This document shows positions 45,791 through 55,900 of a DNA stretch of 64,000 nucleotides, piece after piece. The DNA lies in NCBI GenBank assembly GCA_964536015.1, contig CAZHVS010000005.1:124001-188000 (forward strand). The letters are read 5' to 3'. Numbering within the stretch: position 1 is the stretch's first letter; the number at the start of each line of letters is the position of its first letter. The translations under genes and the position numbers were made by a program. Below the pieces are notes generated by a model, which worked only from the letters and a program-made list of their open reading frames with translations, was not told the origin of the DNA and did not search any database. Origin of the DNA: CAZHVS01 sp964536015. GTDB taxonomy: Bacteria; Bacteroidota; Ignavibacteria; Ignavibacteriales; Ignavibacteriaceae.

Positions 45791-46984
45791 TTAGATAATT
45801 CCTTTTTCTTTATAAGTTTTTACTTCCTGTTCAGAGTAGCCGAGATGTTTAAGTAACTCTTCTGTATGCTGTCCAAGAGTTGGGGGAGGAGTTTCCACAT
45901 CTGCAGTTGTCTTATCGAATTTTGCTGTTAAATTGAACAAAGGAATTTCTCCAATTCCGGGAGTGTTAATTGTTGTAAAAGTTTTTCTGTGTTTTACCTG
46001 CGGCTGAGATAATGCAGCCTCTAATGAAAGAATTTCACCCGATGGAATTCCTTTTGCATTTAATGCATCAACCCAGAAAGTTGTTTCTTTTTCTTTTAAT
46101 TTTTCTTCAAGAATTGGAGTTAATTCTTTTCTGTTTTTCTTTCTTGTATCTCTTTCTTTAAATCTTGGGTCTTCTTTTAATTCTTGAACTCCAAGTACAT
46201 CACACAGGTCGTGCCACTGCTCTTGTTTATTTGCAGCAATATTAATGTATCCGTCTTTTGTAATAAATGTTCCTGATGGAGCGGCAGTGAAATTATCATT
46301 ACCCATCAAGACAGGTTGTTGTCCACCAATTAAAAGATTTGCTGCAACCCAGCCCATATAAGGCATTATTGAGTCCAGCATAGCTATATCTATGAATTGT
46401 CCTTGTCCTGTTCTTTCTCTAAAATATAAAGCCGCCATAATAGCAAATGCAGCATTTACACCGCCAACAGTATCGCAGACAGGAAAACCTGCACGCAAGG
46501 GATTTAATCTTTCATCGCCATTTACAGCCATTACACCGCTTAAACCTTGTATAATCTGATCATAAGCTGGTTTAAATGCATCCGGACCGGTTTGTCCGAA
46601 TCCAGAAATTGCACAATAAATAATTTTTGGATTTATCTCGCATAGTTTTTCATAAGAAAAACCTAAACGGCTCATAACACCGGGACGAAAGTTCTCTACA
46701 ACTACGTCAGAATCTTTTACAAGTTTGCGAAAGATTTCTTTTCCTTCTTCAAATTTCATATTTAATGTTAATGATTTTTTATTTGCGTTTTGTGCAAGAA
46801 AACTTGTTCCCATTAATTTTTTGTTATATTCATTTACAATTCCAAGTTTACGTGCTAAATCGCCATCAACAGGATTTTCAATCTTTATTACTTCTGCACC
46901 TGCTAATGCAAGATGAAGTGTTGCAAATGGTCCTGCTAAAACATTGGTTAAGTCTAATACTCTTATTCCTTCTAATAATTTCAT
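45791..46984 (-). CDS. Class III (CaiB/BaiF) CoA-transferase
   Basis: 397 residues, the normal length. The catalytic Asp of the family is Asp171 in GFPVCDTVGGV; the CoA-fold signatures LDLTNVLAGPFAT, ENFRPGVM and ISGFGQTGP are intact. It moves CoA between a CoA thioester and an organic acid. Sitting between an HMG-CoA-lyase-like gene and dehydratase genes, a dicarboxylic or hydroxydicarboxylic acceptor (for example citramalate) is likely, but this is inference. Confidence 0.93.
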   Translation of the reverse strand: MKLLEGIRVLDLTNVLAGPFATLHLALAGAEVIKIENPVDGDLARKLGIVNEYNKKLMGTSFLAQNANKKSLTLNMKFEEGKEIFRKLVKDSDVVVENFRPGVMSRLGFSYEKLCEINPKIIYCAISGFGQTGPDAFKPAYDQIIQGLSGVMAVNGDERLNPLRAGFPVCDTVGGVNAAFAIMAALYFRERTGQGQFIDIAMLDSIMPYMGWVAANLLIGGQQPVLMGNDNFTAAPSGTFITKDGYINIAANKQEQWHDLCDVLGVQELKEDPRFKERDTRKKNRKELTPILEEKLKEKETTFWVDALNAKGIPSGEILSLEAALSQPQVKHRKTFTTINTPGIGEIPLFNLTAKFDKTTADVETPPPTLGQHTEELLKHLGYSEQEVKTYKEKGII

Positions 46985-47063
46985 TTCTTCTCCGATTTTT
47001 TCTTTAGTTAATTGTTAAAACGATAACTCTTATTTCAAAAGTCTGATGTAAAGTGTTTTTAAT

Positions 47064-47972
47064 TTATTTTTCAGGAATTGCACCTGTTTTATAAATTACT
47101 GCAGGAAGTTCTCGCTTGAAATACTCTGCTGCTTCTTTTGAAATTGAAATTAGTTTTTCAAGTTGAATATCTTTTCGCAAATTCATTTTTTGAAACATAT
47201 GAACCAAATCTTCTGTTGCAACATTGCCGGCTGCAACAGCTGTAAAAGGACATCCACCAAGACCTGCGAATGATGATTCAAAATATTTTACTCCCGCTCT
47301 GTATGCTGCATATGCATTAGCCAAACCAAGTCCGTACGTGTTGTGTAAATGACAAACACAATCAACATCAGGGTTTAAGTTAAAGATTGAATTAAACATT
47401 CTTTCAACCTGATCTGGAATTGCATGACCTGCTGTATCGGCAAGAGAAATATTTTGTATGCCATTTTCTAAAAATTTTTGTACAAGATTTAAAACTCTCT
47501 CTTCAGGAATTTTCCCTTCATACCCGCAGCCAAAAGCAGACTGAACAGAAACCTGTACTTTCTTTCCCGAATCTTTTGCGCTTTTTGCCATTGCAATAAT
47601 TCGTTCGGTTGCTTCGGCAGTTGACATTCCTGTGTTTTTTTGTGAATGCGTCTCACTTGCAGAAACTCCCATACAAAACATTTCTACACCGCAGGCAAGT
47701 CCGCGTTCCAAACCTTTTTCATTTAATACCAGTCCAGAAAGAATAACATTTTTTAATTTATTTTCTGTCTTAGAAAAATAGTTGAACAATTCATCTGTAT
47801 CAGCCATTTGAGGCATTCTTTTAGGGTTAACAAATGAGCCGACCTGTATTATGTTAACGCCGGTTTTGGCAAGTAGTTTAATCCAATTTACTTTTTGTTC
47901 AGTTGGAACAACTTCAGTTTCTGCCTGAAGTCCATCTCTCATTCCAACTTCGTGTATAATTATGTTTTTCAT
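47064..47972 (-). CDS. HMG-CoA lyase-family (DRE-TIM) lyase
   Basis: 302 residues. It has EVGMRDGLQAE (Met where most enzymes have Pro), metal site residues in CHLHNTYG, and a flexible loop ending GGCPFTAVAAGNVATED with the catalytic Cys. The fold cleaves 3-hydroxyacyl-CoA substrates; HMG-CoA lyase is the named member, but citramalyl-CoA and related lyases share this motif set. Without leucine-degradation genes nearby, the substrate is uncertain. Confidence 0.88.
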   Translation of the reverse strand: MKNIIIHEVGMRDGLQAETEVVPTEQKVNWIKLLAKTGVNIIQVGSFVNPKRMPQMADTDELFNYFSKTENKLKNVILSGLVLNEKGLERGLACGVEMFCMGVSASETHSQKNTGMSTAEATERIIAMAKSAKDSGKKVQVSVQSAFGCGYEGKIPEERVLNLVQKFLENGIQNISLADTAGHAIPDQVERMFNSIFNLNPDVDCVCHLHNTYGLGLANAYAAYRAGVKYFESSFAGLGGCPFTAVAAGNVATEDLVHMFQKMNLRKDIQLEKLISISKEAAEYFKRELPAVIYKTGAIPEK

Positions 47973-47994
47973 TTTTTATCTCTTCATTTTAAAT

Positions 47995-48030
47995 GAAGTG
48001 AAGAATTTATAAAATAAAATTCTTCACTTC
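47995..48030 (-). other. Intra-operon hairpin of unknown role
   Basis: A perfect 12-bp inverted repeat (GAAGTGAAGAAT at 47995-48006 with its complement at 48019-48030) and a 12-nt AT loop, between the dehydrogenase and lyase genes. No clear T-run follows on the minus strand, so it is more likely an mRNA-stability or attenuation element than a full terminator. Confidence 0.6.
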
Positions 48031-48047
48031 TAAGTTATAGGTCTCAA

Positions 48048-49166
48048 CTAAAGTTTAGCTGCAATAGCATCAGCCATTTCAAGAGTTTTATTGCTTCCGC
48101 CCATATCATAGGTTCTTACTTTTCCTTCCTTAATTACTTCAGCGGTTGCATTTTCTAATTTAGCAGCCATCTCTTTTTCACCAAGCCAGTCAAGCATCAT
48201 TTTAGCGGCAAGTATTGTAGCAATAGGATTTACCTTATACTGTCCAAAGTATTTTGGAGCGGAACCATGCGTTGGTTCAAACACTGCAAGTTCTTTTCCA
48301 ATGTTACCTGAACATCCAAATCCCAATCCACCAACCATCTGTGCACAAAGGTCGGAAATAATATCGCCATAAAGGTTAGGTGCAACAAGAACATCGTAGT
48401 TATAAGGATTTTTAAGCAGCCACATTGTCATAGCATCAATGTTCGCATCGTCCATTTGAATTCCCGGATAATCCTTTGCAACTTCTTTTGCCATCTCAAG
48501 GAATAGACCATCGGTAGCACGAACTACATTTGCCTTATGAACAATTGTAACTTTCTTCCTGTTAAATTGTTTTGCAAAATCGAACGCTGCACGAATAATT
48601 CTTTCTGAACCTTTCTTTGTATTTATCTTTGTTGATATTGCATATTGGTTTAATGGAAGCTTGTTAAAAGCAGAAAATGGTTTAGAAAGTTTTGTAAGAA
48701 CATCGGCAAGCTCTTGAGGAACAGGATTGAACTCTACTCCCGCATATAAATCTTCTGTGTTTTCTCTGAAAACAACTATGTCAATATCTTCCTTAAAGTT
48801 TAGCGGATTGCCCGGGTATGCTTTGCAAGGTCTTAAGCAAGTGTATAGGTCGAACAACTGTCTCATTCGAACTATTGGCGAACGATATATTAATCCGGTT
48901 CCTTTAAGTTCCGGAACAAGCTCTGCTTCTGCTGCTTTAACGGGTTTGGAAGTTATTGCTCCAAACATTGCAGCGTTTACACTTTTCAATAAATCAATTG
49001 TTCGCTGTGGAAAAGCATCACCTTCTTTGCACCAGAACTCCCATCCAATATCTCCGTGAATGTATTCTGCATCAAGGTTTAATTTATCTAAAACTATTTT
49101 TGCGGCTTCAAGTACTTCTATTCCGATGCCGTCTCCGGGTAACCAGGCAATTTTATATTTTGGCAT
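48048..49166 (-). CDS. Isocitrate/isopropylmalate-type dehydrogenase
   Basis: 372 residues. The beta-decarboxylating dehydrogenase fold is clear: PGDGIGIEV, LRP (substrate Arg), ENTEDLYAGVE, THGSAPKY. The region after the fold's first third (YRSPIVRMRQLFDLYTCLRP) differs from classical LeuB and resembles NAD-dependent isocitrate or methylmalate enzymes. AAGGAG before the ATG makes it the first gene of the five-gene operon. The product might feed 2-oxoglutarate or 2-oxobutyrate depending on substrate. Confidence 0.88.
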   Translation of the reverse strand: MPKYKIAWLPGDGIGIEVLEAAKIVLDKLNLDAEYIHGDIGWEFWCKEGDAFPQRTIDLLKSVNAAMFGAITSKPVKAAEAELVPELKGTGLIYRSPIVRMRQLFDLYTCLRPCKAYPGNPLNFKEDIDIVVFRENTEDLYAGVEFNPVPQELADVLTKLSKPFSAFNKLPLNQYAISTKINTKKGSERIIRAAFDFAKQFNRKKVTIVHKANVVRATDGLFLEMAKEVAKDYPGIQMDDANIDAMTMWLLKNPYNYDVLVAPNLYGDIISDLCAQMVGGLGFGCSGNIGKELAVFEPTHGSAPKYFGQYKVNPIATILAAKMMLDWLGEKEMAAKLENATAEVIKEGKVRTYDMGGSNKTLEMADAIAAKL

Positions 49167-49719
49167 AAGTGCTCCTTATTATTTGGGGGATTTTTATTTG
49201 TAGAATTAATTTTGAAAAATAATTTAACTGAATACGCATCATTAAAATTTTTTTTGACTTTAGTTCAATATAACAGAAAGAAATATCTAAAAAATACTCT
49301 GCAAAATTAACAGCACAATCATCTTGAAAGCAAGCTAAATCGGATTGATGAAGACGATTTTTATTAGTTGAAAAGATAGTTCTTAATTGCTAAAATCAAC
49401 AGCATCTTCTATGTCAATTAAATGTGCTTGGATAAAGTTGATTTTTATTGTTCTGCAAAGATTCTTCCCAGATAATTTGCAGAATAAGGGTTGCAGTGAA
49501 ATTTGAAGAGGCAATTCATAAAATATAAGCGATAAAAAGAAAACTATTTCCTTGAAGATTAGAATAAATTTGCATAAAAAATGAATGTTTATGTATAAGA
49601 ATTGACTTAAAAGCAATAAAAATTGCACTAATTCGAATAATAATCGAACGTTTTTGAATGTGCAAAATACTAATTAAAATATGCGAAGAACTATTTCATT
49701 TTATCAAAAAATATAAAGC
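49167..49719. other. Non-coding stretch upstream of the metabolic operon
   Basis: About 550 bp of AT-rich sequence. The only open frame is an 81-codon minus-strand frame at 49383-49628 with Phe/Leu-rich, AT-driven composition; I see no ribosome site or domain and treat it as chance. The operon promoter is presumably near 49170-49300. No RNA gene was recognised. Confidence 0.6.
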
Positions 49720-50061
49720 GAAATAGTCCTTTACGAAAGCAAAATAGTCCTNNNNNNNNNNNNNNNNNNNNNNNNNNNNNNNNNNNNNNNNNNNNNNNNN
49801 NNNNNNNNNNNNNNNNNNNNNNNNNNNNNNNNNNNNNNNNNNNNNNNNNNNGAAATAGTCCTTTACGAAAGCGAAATAGTCCTTTGCGAAAGCGAAATAG
49901 TCCTTTACGAAAGCGAAATAGTCCTTTACGAAAGCGAAATAGTCCTTTACGAAAGCGAAATAGTTCTTTGCGAAAGCGAAATAGTCCTTTGCGAAAGCAA
50001 AATAGTCCTTTACGAAAGCGAAATAGTTCTTTGCGAAAAGGAAATAGTTCTTTGCGAAAAG
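49720..50061. repeat. 21-bp tandem repeat array with 100-N assembly gap
   Basis: Ten complete 21-bp units lie after the gap (49852-50061) and about one and a half before it (49720-49751). Each unit starts GAAATAGTCCTT and ends CGAAAGC, with fixed variants at unit positions 9 (C/T) and 14 (A/G); the last two end in AAAG. Each contains a CTTT-x-CG-AAAG inverted repeat. The unit is a multiple of three, so it opens a false frame on the + strand (arginine/serine/lysine-rich), which is not a gene. The N run is 49752-49851, a scaffold placeholder, so true copy number is unknown. Confidence 0.95.
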
Positions 50062-50142
50062 GATAAAATTAATAGAAAAAAGGGAAAAAGCCTAAAAATA
50101 GAGAAAAAAGCAAAGGAAACAGAAAAGAACAAAAAAGATGAA
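50062..50142. other. Purine-rich flank of the repeat array
   Basis: About 80 bp of almost pure A/G (GAGAAAAAAGCAAAGGAAAC and similar) between the tandem repeat and the terminator. No gene or RNA signal seen. Confidence 0.5.
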
Positions 50143-50180
50143 GGGAAAAACAAGAAAGCCATCTTATTCAGATGGCTTTC
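50143..50180 (-). terminator. Terminator of the sorted surface-protein gene
   Basis: GAAAGCCATCT (50154-50164) pairs with AGATGGCTTTC (50170-50180), loop of 5 nt, followed on the minus strand by TTGTTTTTCCC. It follows the type IX-sorted protein stop. Confidence 0.92.
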
Positions 50181-50207
50181 CTGCAATAGATTAAAGATAC
50201 ATATAAA

Positions 50208-52739
50208 TTATTTAATTAACATCATCTTCTTAATTGAAGAGAAACTACCAGCTTCAAGTTTATAGAAATAAACACCGCTGTTTAATTTAGAAGCATTAAA
50301 GCTAACTTCGTGATGACCAGCTTTCATATCTTTGTTAATTAAAGTCATAACTTCCTGACCAGTAACATCAAAAATCCTTAACATAACTTTAGAATCGGCA
50401 GCAAGACCAAATTTAATAGTAGTAGAAGGATTGAATGGGTTAGGATAGTTTTGACCTAAGAAGAATTCAACAGGAGAATTAACATCAACCTGAATAGCAT
50501 TGAAGTATTCAAAAGTACCGTTGAAATCAACTTGTTTCAATCTGTAGTAATATGTACCAACACCAACACTTCTATCTACAAAAGAATAGTTGTGTAAGTT
50601 AGTGCTTGTGCCATTACCATTAACAAATCCGATAGCTTCAAATTTACCGTTTTCAGATTTTCTTTCAATCTGGAAACCACGGTTGTTCTTTTCAGTAGCG
50701 GTTGTCCAGTTCAAAGTAACATTATTCTGATCAACAACAGAAGAGAAAGCAGTTAATTCTACAGGAGGAGCTAAGTTAAGAGTAACTTTTGTATTAGGTC
50801 TGCCGGTAGGAGCAGTTGTTAAAGAGAAAGCATCAACGCAGCCATTACCAGTAGATAAGTCACCATATCTGCCCCATACTTTATCTAAAGCACCAGGAGT
50901 AGAATAAACAGGTGAATATTGAGTGTAAGCACTGTTATTGTAGCAAACTTCAATTAACAAGTTATCAGTTCCATTATAGAAGAATGGAGTTTGAAGTTGA
51001 ATCATTTGCCAACCTGTACCAGGAACAGTATAGGTTCCGCTATAACCAACTGTCCAACCTGTAGAAACGAAACCGGATAAAGTTGTTGCTGTTGTGTTTT
51101 GCAAATTAATTGTAAATCCGTTCATTAATCCTGGATCTGCTGTAATAACGTTAAATCCAATATGAGTAACATAACCAGCACCACCGCCGCCAGCTAAAAT
51201 TTCACTTGCAAGGAATAACATATCAGTTCTTCCATCCATCCAGTAAGTAGTGAATGGGAAGTTACAAGAAGTAGTTCCGTTACCAAGTTCAACAGTAACA
51301 ATAGGAACAAATTTGAATTTCATCAATGCAGTAGAATCGGTATTGTGAGCAGTTGAATTATCCTTTGCAAATATTCTATAGAAGATAGAATCATTCAAAG
51401 CAACTTCAGATTGAGAAGAATTAAACAATGCCTGATAAACATCGCTTCCTTGAGGAAGTAATTTAACATGTTTAATTGTTGTTGGTGTATTCTTATACCA
51501 TTTTACCCAGACAGAGTCAATACCAATATTATCAGTTACTGTAGCAGAAATTAATTTTGGCCAAGCAGAGATTGGGCAGTCTGTTAAAGGTACATGTGTA
51601 ATAACCGGTTTTTGGTTATCAACAGCGGCGTTAAATTCTAATACAGCAGTTTGACCTACTCTACCAAGATTGTCCTTTGCAACTATCTTATAACGATAAA
51701 GAGCCGCAGCACCATTCCCAGGTATGTTGCCTGTCCAGTTATTGCCGCTTGGGTTTGTCATTGTAACAGAGTCTGTTAAAGTTGTATTGTTTCTTGACCA
51801 GTAAATCTTAACTGATGCAATTGTTGAACCAGAAAGTGGAGTAACAACAGCATTAACAACATAAGGACCGGTTAAATTTTCAGTGTTAGGAAGTTTTGTA
51901 TGAGTAACATTTGGACCAGGACCACCAGGAATAGCAAATCCGTCAACTTCAACTCCAAATGTTCCAATTACAGTTGATGTACCGGTTGTTTTATTAATTG
52001 ATCTTAATTCACCAGTTGTTCCATAGGATGCCCAGTATAATGTTCCATCAGTCTGGTCGCAGCTCATACCTTGAGCGTAGTTTGCTGCTAAACCAAGAGG
52101 ACCAATTGTAGTTGCAACACCTGTTGTTTTATCAATTGAAATTAAATTATCTGTAGAAATTTCAACTCCATATAATTGACCTGTAGGATCGCAAGCAATA
52201 TCAATTACTAAACCAGTAATTGTGCCAGTTCCTACTTGAGTAACAGCACCGGTAGTTAAATTTACTGTCCAGAGGTATGTGTTGGTCGAATATGTTGTAG
52301 CATACATTGTATTTGTAGTCCAGTCAAAAGCAAGACCTGTGCAGCTTCCAAGAGCACCAGTCATAGGACCGATAACTGTTCTGTTGCCGGTTGTGGTATC
52401 GATTGTGAAAATTTGACTTGGAGGTGAAGCAGTGTAGCCAGTTCCATAAAGCAGACCATTACTAGCCCAAGCAGCACCAGAGCAGAAATCAGTACCAGTA
52501 AAATTGCTGATTGAAGTCATGGTGGTGTTATTTAAGTAGAATCTGAATAAACCTGTAGGAATGGTTGTTCCATAAACATTGTGTGCATAAGCAACACTGT
52601 TAGGATACAAATCTGATGGTGGTGTTTGTTCAAATTTTGTATCTATGTATGGAGCGCGTTCCATTGAGGTTTGTGCTTGCAAAGTAAAAGATATCAATGC
52701 AAACAGGAAGAGGAAAGAAAGCAGTTTTGTATATTTCAT
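50208..52739 (-). CDS. Secreted beta-propeller protein with type IX sorting domain
   Basis: 843 residues. Signal peptide (1-22, ending LQAQ), a DUF4394-like six- or seven-bladed propeller of repeated FTIDTTTGNRT-type blades (about 60-275), Ig-like domains (about 290-480), a beta-sandwich (500-655), a fibronectin-type III-like domain (660-755), and a C-terminal type A sorting domain (about 765-843) with QNYPNPFNPSTTIKFGL, FDVTGQEV, GVYFYKLEAG and a basic C terminus. It is exported by a type IX system not in this window. AAGGAG precedes the ATG. Likely an abundant cell-surface or extracellular protein; ligand unknown. Confidence 0.93.
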   Translation of the reverse strand: MKYTKLLSFLFLFALISFTLQAQTSMERAPYIDTKFEQTPPSDLYPNSVAYAHNVYGTTIPTGLFRFYLNNTTMTSISNFTGTDFCSGAAWASNGLLYGTGYTASPPSQIFTIDTTTGNRTVIGPMTGALGSCTGLAFDWTTNTMYATTYSTNTYLWTVNLTTGAVTQVGTGTITGLVIDIACDPTGQLYGVEISTDNLISIDKTTGVATTIGPLGLAANYAQGMSCDQTDGTLYWASYGTTGELRSINKTTGTSTVIGTFGVEVDGFAIPGGPGPNVTHTKLPNTENLTGPYVVNAVVTPLSGSTIASVKIYWSRNNTTLTDSVTMTNPSGNNWTGNIPGNGAAALYRYKIVAKDNLGRVGQTAVLEFNAAVDNQKPVITHVPLTDCPISAWPKLISATVTDNIGIDSVWVKWYKNTPTTIKHVKLLPQGSDVYQALFNSSQSEVALNDSIFYRIFAKDNSTAHNTDSTALMKFKFVPIVTVELGNGTTSCNFPFTTYWMDGRTDMLFLASEILAGGGGAGYVTHIGFNVITADPGLMNGFTINLQNTTATTLSGFVSTGWTVGYSGTYTVPGTGWQMIQLQTPFFYNGTDNLLIEVCYNNSAYTQYSPVYSTPGALDKVWGRYGDLSTGNGCVDAFSLTTAPTGRPNTKVTLNLAPPVELTAFSSVVDQNNVTLNWTTATEKNNRGFQIERKSENGKFEAIGFVNGNGTSTNLHNYSFVDRSVGVGTYYYRLKQVDFNGTFEYFNAIQVDVNSPVEFFLGQNYPNPFNPSTTIKFGLAADSKVMLRIFDVTGQEVMTLINKDMKAGHHEVSFNASKLNSGVYFYKLEAGSFSSIKKMMLIK

Positions 52740-52994
52740 ATATACTCCTTATTAGTATTGAAATTAATTTGTTGAAAATAATGAACTTTGTTATGTTGTT
52801 CAAAAATAGCTAATGCTTAATCTTAATTTATTTAGAGTAAATTCTTATAAGCATATTTTTATAATTCAGTTCGAATATATTTATTTAATATTTTCGTGCG
52901 AATTAAATTAATTCTGACAATTAACTCACTGCAAACTTATAAACTTTTCTGATTTCAATCAAACTTTTTTTTGCATTTTTTAAAAATCTATTCT

Positions 52995-55900
52995 TTATTC
53001 TGGCACTATTTTAGATTGATTTTTTATACCATACCAACCATTTACAAGTTCATTAAAATGAAAATTAGTTTCATTTGAAAGTTTTTCGATTCCTTCAATA
53101 TAATTTAATAGAGCTTCAACTGTATTTTTGAAAGTTTTTTCTGTGGTTTTATCAGCAGAAGGTTTTTTTATTCTTTGCCTCTGGAGATGTTCTATCCTTC
53201 TGATTAATTCAAAAGTTAAGTTCCAGTTTAAAAGTAATTCAAATTTTTCTTTGCTGTAATATTCAATGTTGTTATAAACATTATAACCAATAAAACTTCT
53301 TACATCAGGATGCTTTAAAAAGACATTGACAGGATGCAACTCTGATATACTTGATACTGATTTTTCTTTTGTTTTTCCATTCAGTATTGAAAGAGTAAAT
53401 TTTCTGCCCGGAAAAATTCCCTCTGATGAAGCAAGTACTTTTAGCAAATCGTACTCAAGTTTGATTAACGAATAATCATCTCCAAGTCTTAGTAAACTTT
53501 GCCAAATAGGTTTATGCAGTAATAAAGAATCATAGAACTTGGTTGCATTTTCATTAGTTGCAAATTGTAAAGCAATTAGTAATCTTCTTATTACTAAATA
53601 GATTATAAAAATATCTTTATATGTTTCACCCTTTGCCGGATCATTAAAAATTAATCTTGACTTAATTTTATCATGAACCTTAGTCAATTTATCCTTCGAA
53701 AGTTTGCTAATGAACAGGTGCAAGTCCTTAATTGTTTTTAAGTCTTCAACAACTTTTGAAATTATCTCATCTTCACTTAAAGGGACATTGCTATAAGATT
53801 TTAATTCAGAAATAACAGAAATAAGTTTTGACTTTGAATAATTTGACAACTCATTAGTGATGGATTCAGACGAATCAAACCCTGCAAATAATTTAAGCTC
53901 ATTAATAATGTTTCTATTAAATAATTCAGTAATTGATTCGTGCAAAGGCATAAGAGCAAGTTCTCGAATTGCTTCATCTACAGAAGGAACTCCTTTGCCT
54001 TCTAAAAATTTGTAAATACGAGAATATTTTCCGTCTCTATCAAAAACTTCTCTGAAATCCAAAAATAAATTGTATTGATATCCATTAAGGCTAAACCACA
54101 AACCATCATCAAAAATATTTTTTGCTTTACGAATATATTCGAGTTTTGATTTGTGTTCTCTGAAAATATAATAATGATCGTCATTATGTTTAAGTTTTAA
54201 TGCATCAGTCAAAGTTTTATTTTTAATCTCAAGTGGTTGTCCTTCATTATCATAAGATACAACTTTACCAGAAGTAAATTTAATTCTTCCTTGAGTTTGT
54301 TCGTAAGAGTTATTGTAAATGACCAAAACTCTTTCTTCATTAAACATATTAGAGAAGGCAAAAACATTTTCGTTAAGATTGCCATCATCGTTAATGAAAT
54401 CATAAAGTTCAAAGTTGTTTACCTGACTGAATAAATATCTTTTCTGTAATAAAGGAAAAACTTCTTCTTCATGTCTTTTCACAAGATATTCGTCAACAAA
54501 TTCATTATAATAAGCTCGCTGATATTCCATTCCGTATTTTTCAGTAAAACCTTCAATTTGTCCATGAGCAAACATTGGTAGACCTGGAAGAGTAACCATC
54601 ATTACCGCTATACCAAAATATTTATCGCCTTTTCCAAACTGATTAATGGCGGTTTCTTCATCGGGGTTGCTCATAAAATTTACGTAGCGTTTAAGAATTT
54701 CAGGATTAAATTCAATCGTATTCTTAATCAGCTTTCTGTATTTATCATTCTCCTCTTTCATGAACATATGCATGAAAGCACTGTTGTAAACTCTATGCAT
54801 TCCAAGTGTTCTTACAAAATAACCTTCAAGTAACCAGAAAGCTTCGGCAAGCAATAAAGTATTTGGTAATTCTGAATTTATTCTATCAACAACTTCTCTC
54901 CAGAATTCTTTTGGCATATTACGGTTGAATTCTTCTGCAGGAATGGAAAAATCTGAACGAGAAGGAATTGCTCCACCTAAGCCGGGAGCTGGAAACCACA
55001 ACCGCGAATAATGAAGTTTTGTTAATGTCATTGCGGCATCGAATCTAATAATAGAAGTTTTTTTTGCAACATGTAATATTTTTTGTATCAGAGATTCGCG
55101 TACATCTTCACGCAGTAAATTAAGTTGAGCTGTATCATTCCAGGGCATGTTCGTTCCATCATTGCCATGATAAATATATCTTATTCTTCCTGTATTATTT
55201 TCAACCAATTGAAAAACAACAGCGGCATCTTGTTTTGTGTAGTAACGATCTTCAATTCTTATTTGATACCGAGAATCATCGGATAAATCGGGACCAGTAA
55301 AACTATAAACGGGATAAGGCGGGTAAGTGGTTTGAATAAAAAAATCAGGATTATCAAGAATCCATCTGGAAAAAATTCCGGTATGGTTTGGCACCATATC
55401 GCTTGCAAGACGAATTCCTCGAATCGCGCATCTGTATTTAAGATTCTGAAAGGCGTCTTCTCCGCCCAGTTCATGTGATATTTCATAATCGAATAAAGAA
55501 TATGCTGATGCAGTTGCATCGGGATTACCACAAAATTGTTTTATTTTTTTAGATGCAAAACTTCTTTCCCAAAGTCCAATTAGCCATAAAGCAGTAAAAT
55601 TCCATCTTTGTAATTTATCTAATTCTTCGTCTGGAATTTGATCAAGTCTTTTTATTTCTCTCTGATAATTTTTAGATAATTGATCAAGCCATACAAAAGT
55701 ATTTTTTGCTATCATTACAACATTGGGCATCCATGCGGTATCGGCAGTAAAGTGTTCATATTCGTAATGGTAATCGGTTTTAGAATAACCGCCTTTTTCT
55801 TGTTTTAATTTTTCAATTTCTTCTTTTGTAAGAATTTTATACTCGGGTACTGGTGGTGTTCCAGTTGTTCCGTGTTGAATAAAAAGTTTTGCATCTTCTT

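Noticed and set aside
49383..49628. 81-residue minus-strand frame
   Set aside because: Phe/Leu-rich AT-driven composition, no ribosome site, no domain; chance in non-coding DNA.
49884..50066. 60-codon + strand frame of Arg/Ser/Lys repeats in the minisatellite
   Set aside because: It is produced by the 21-bp repeat unit being a multiple of three; no ribosome site or conserved end, so not a gene.
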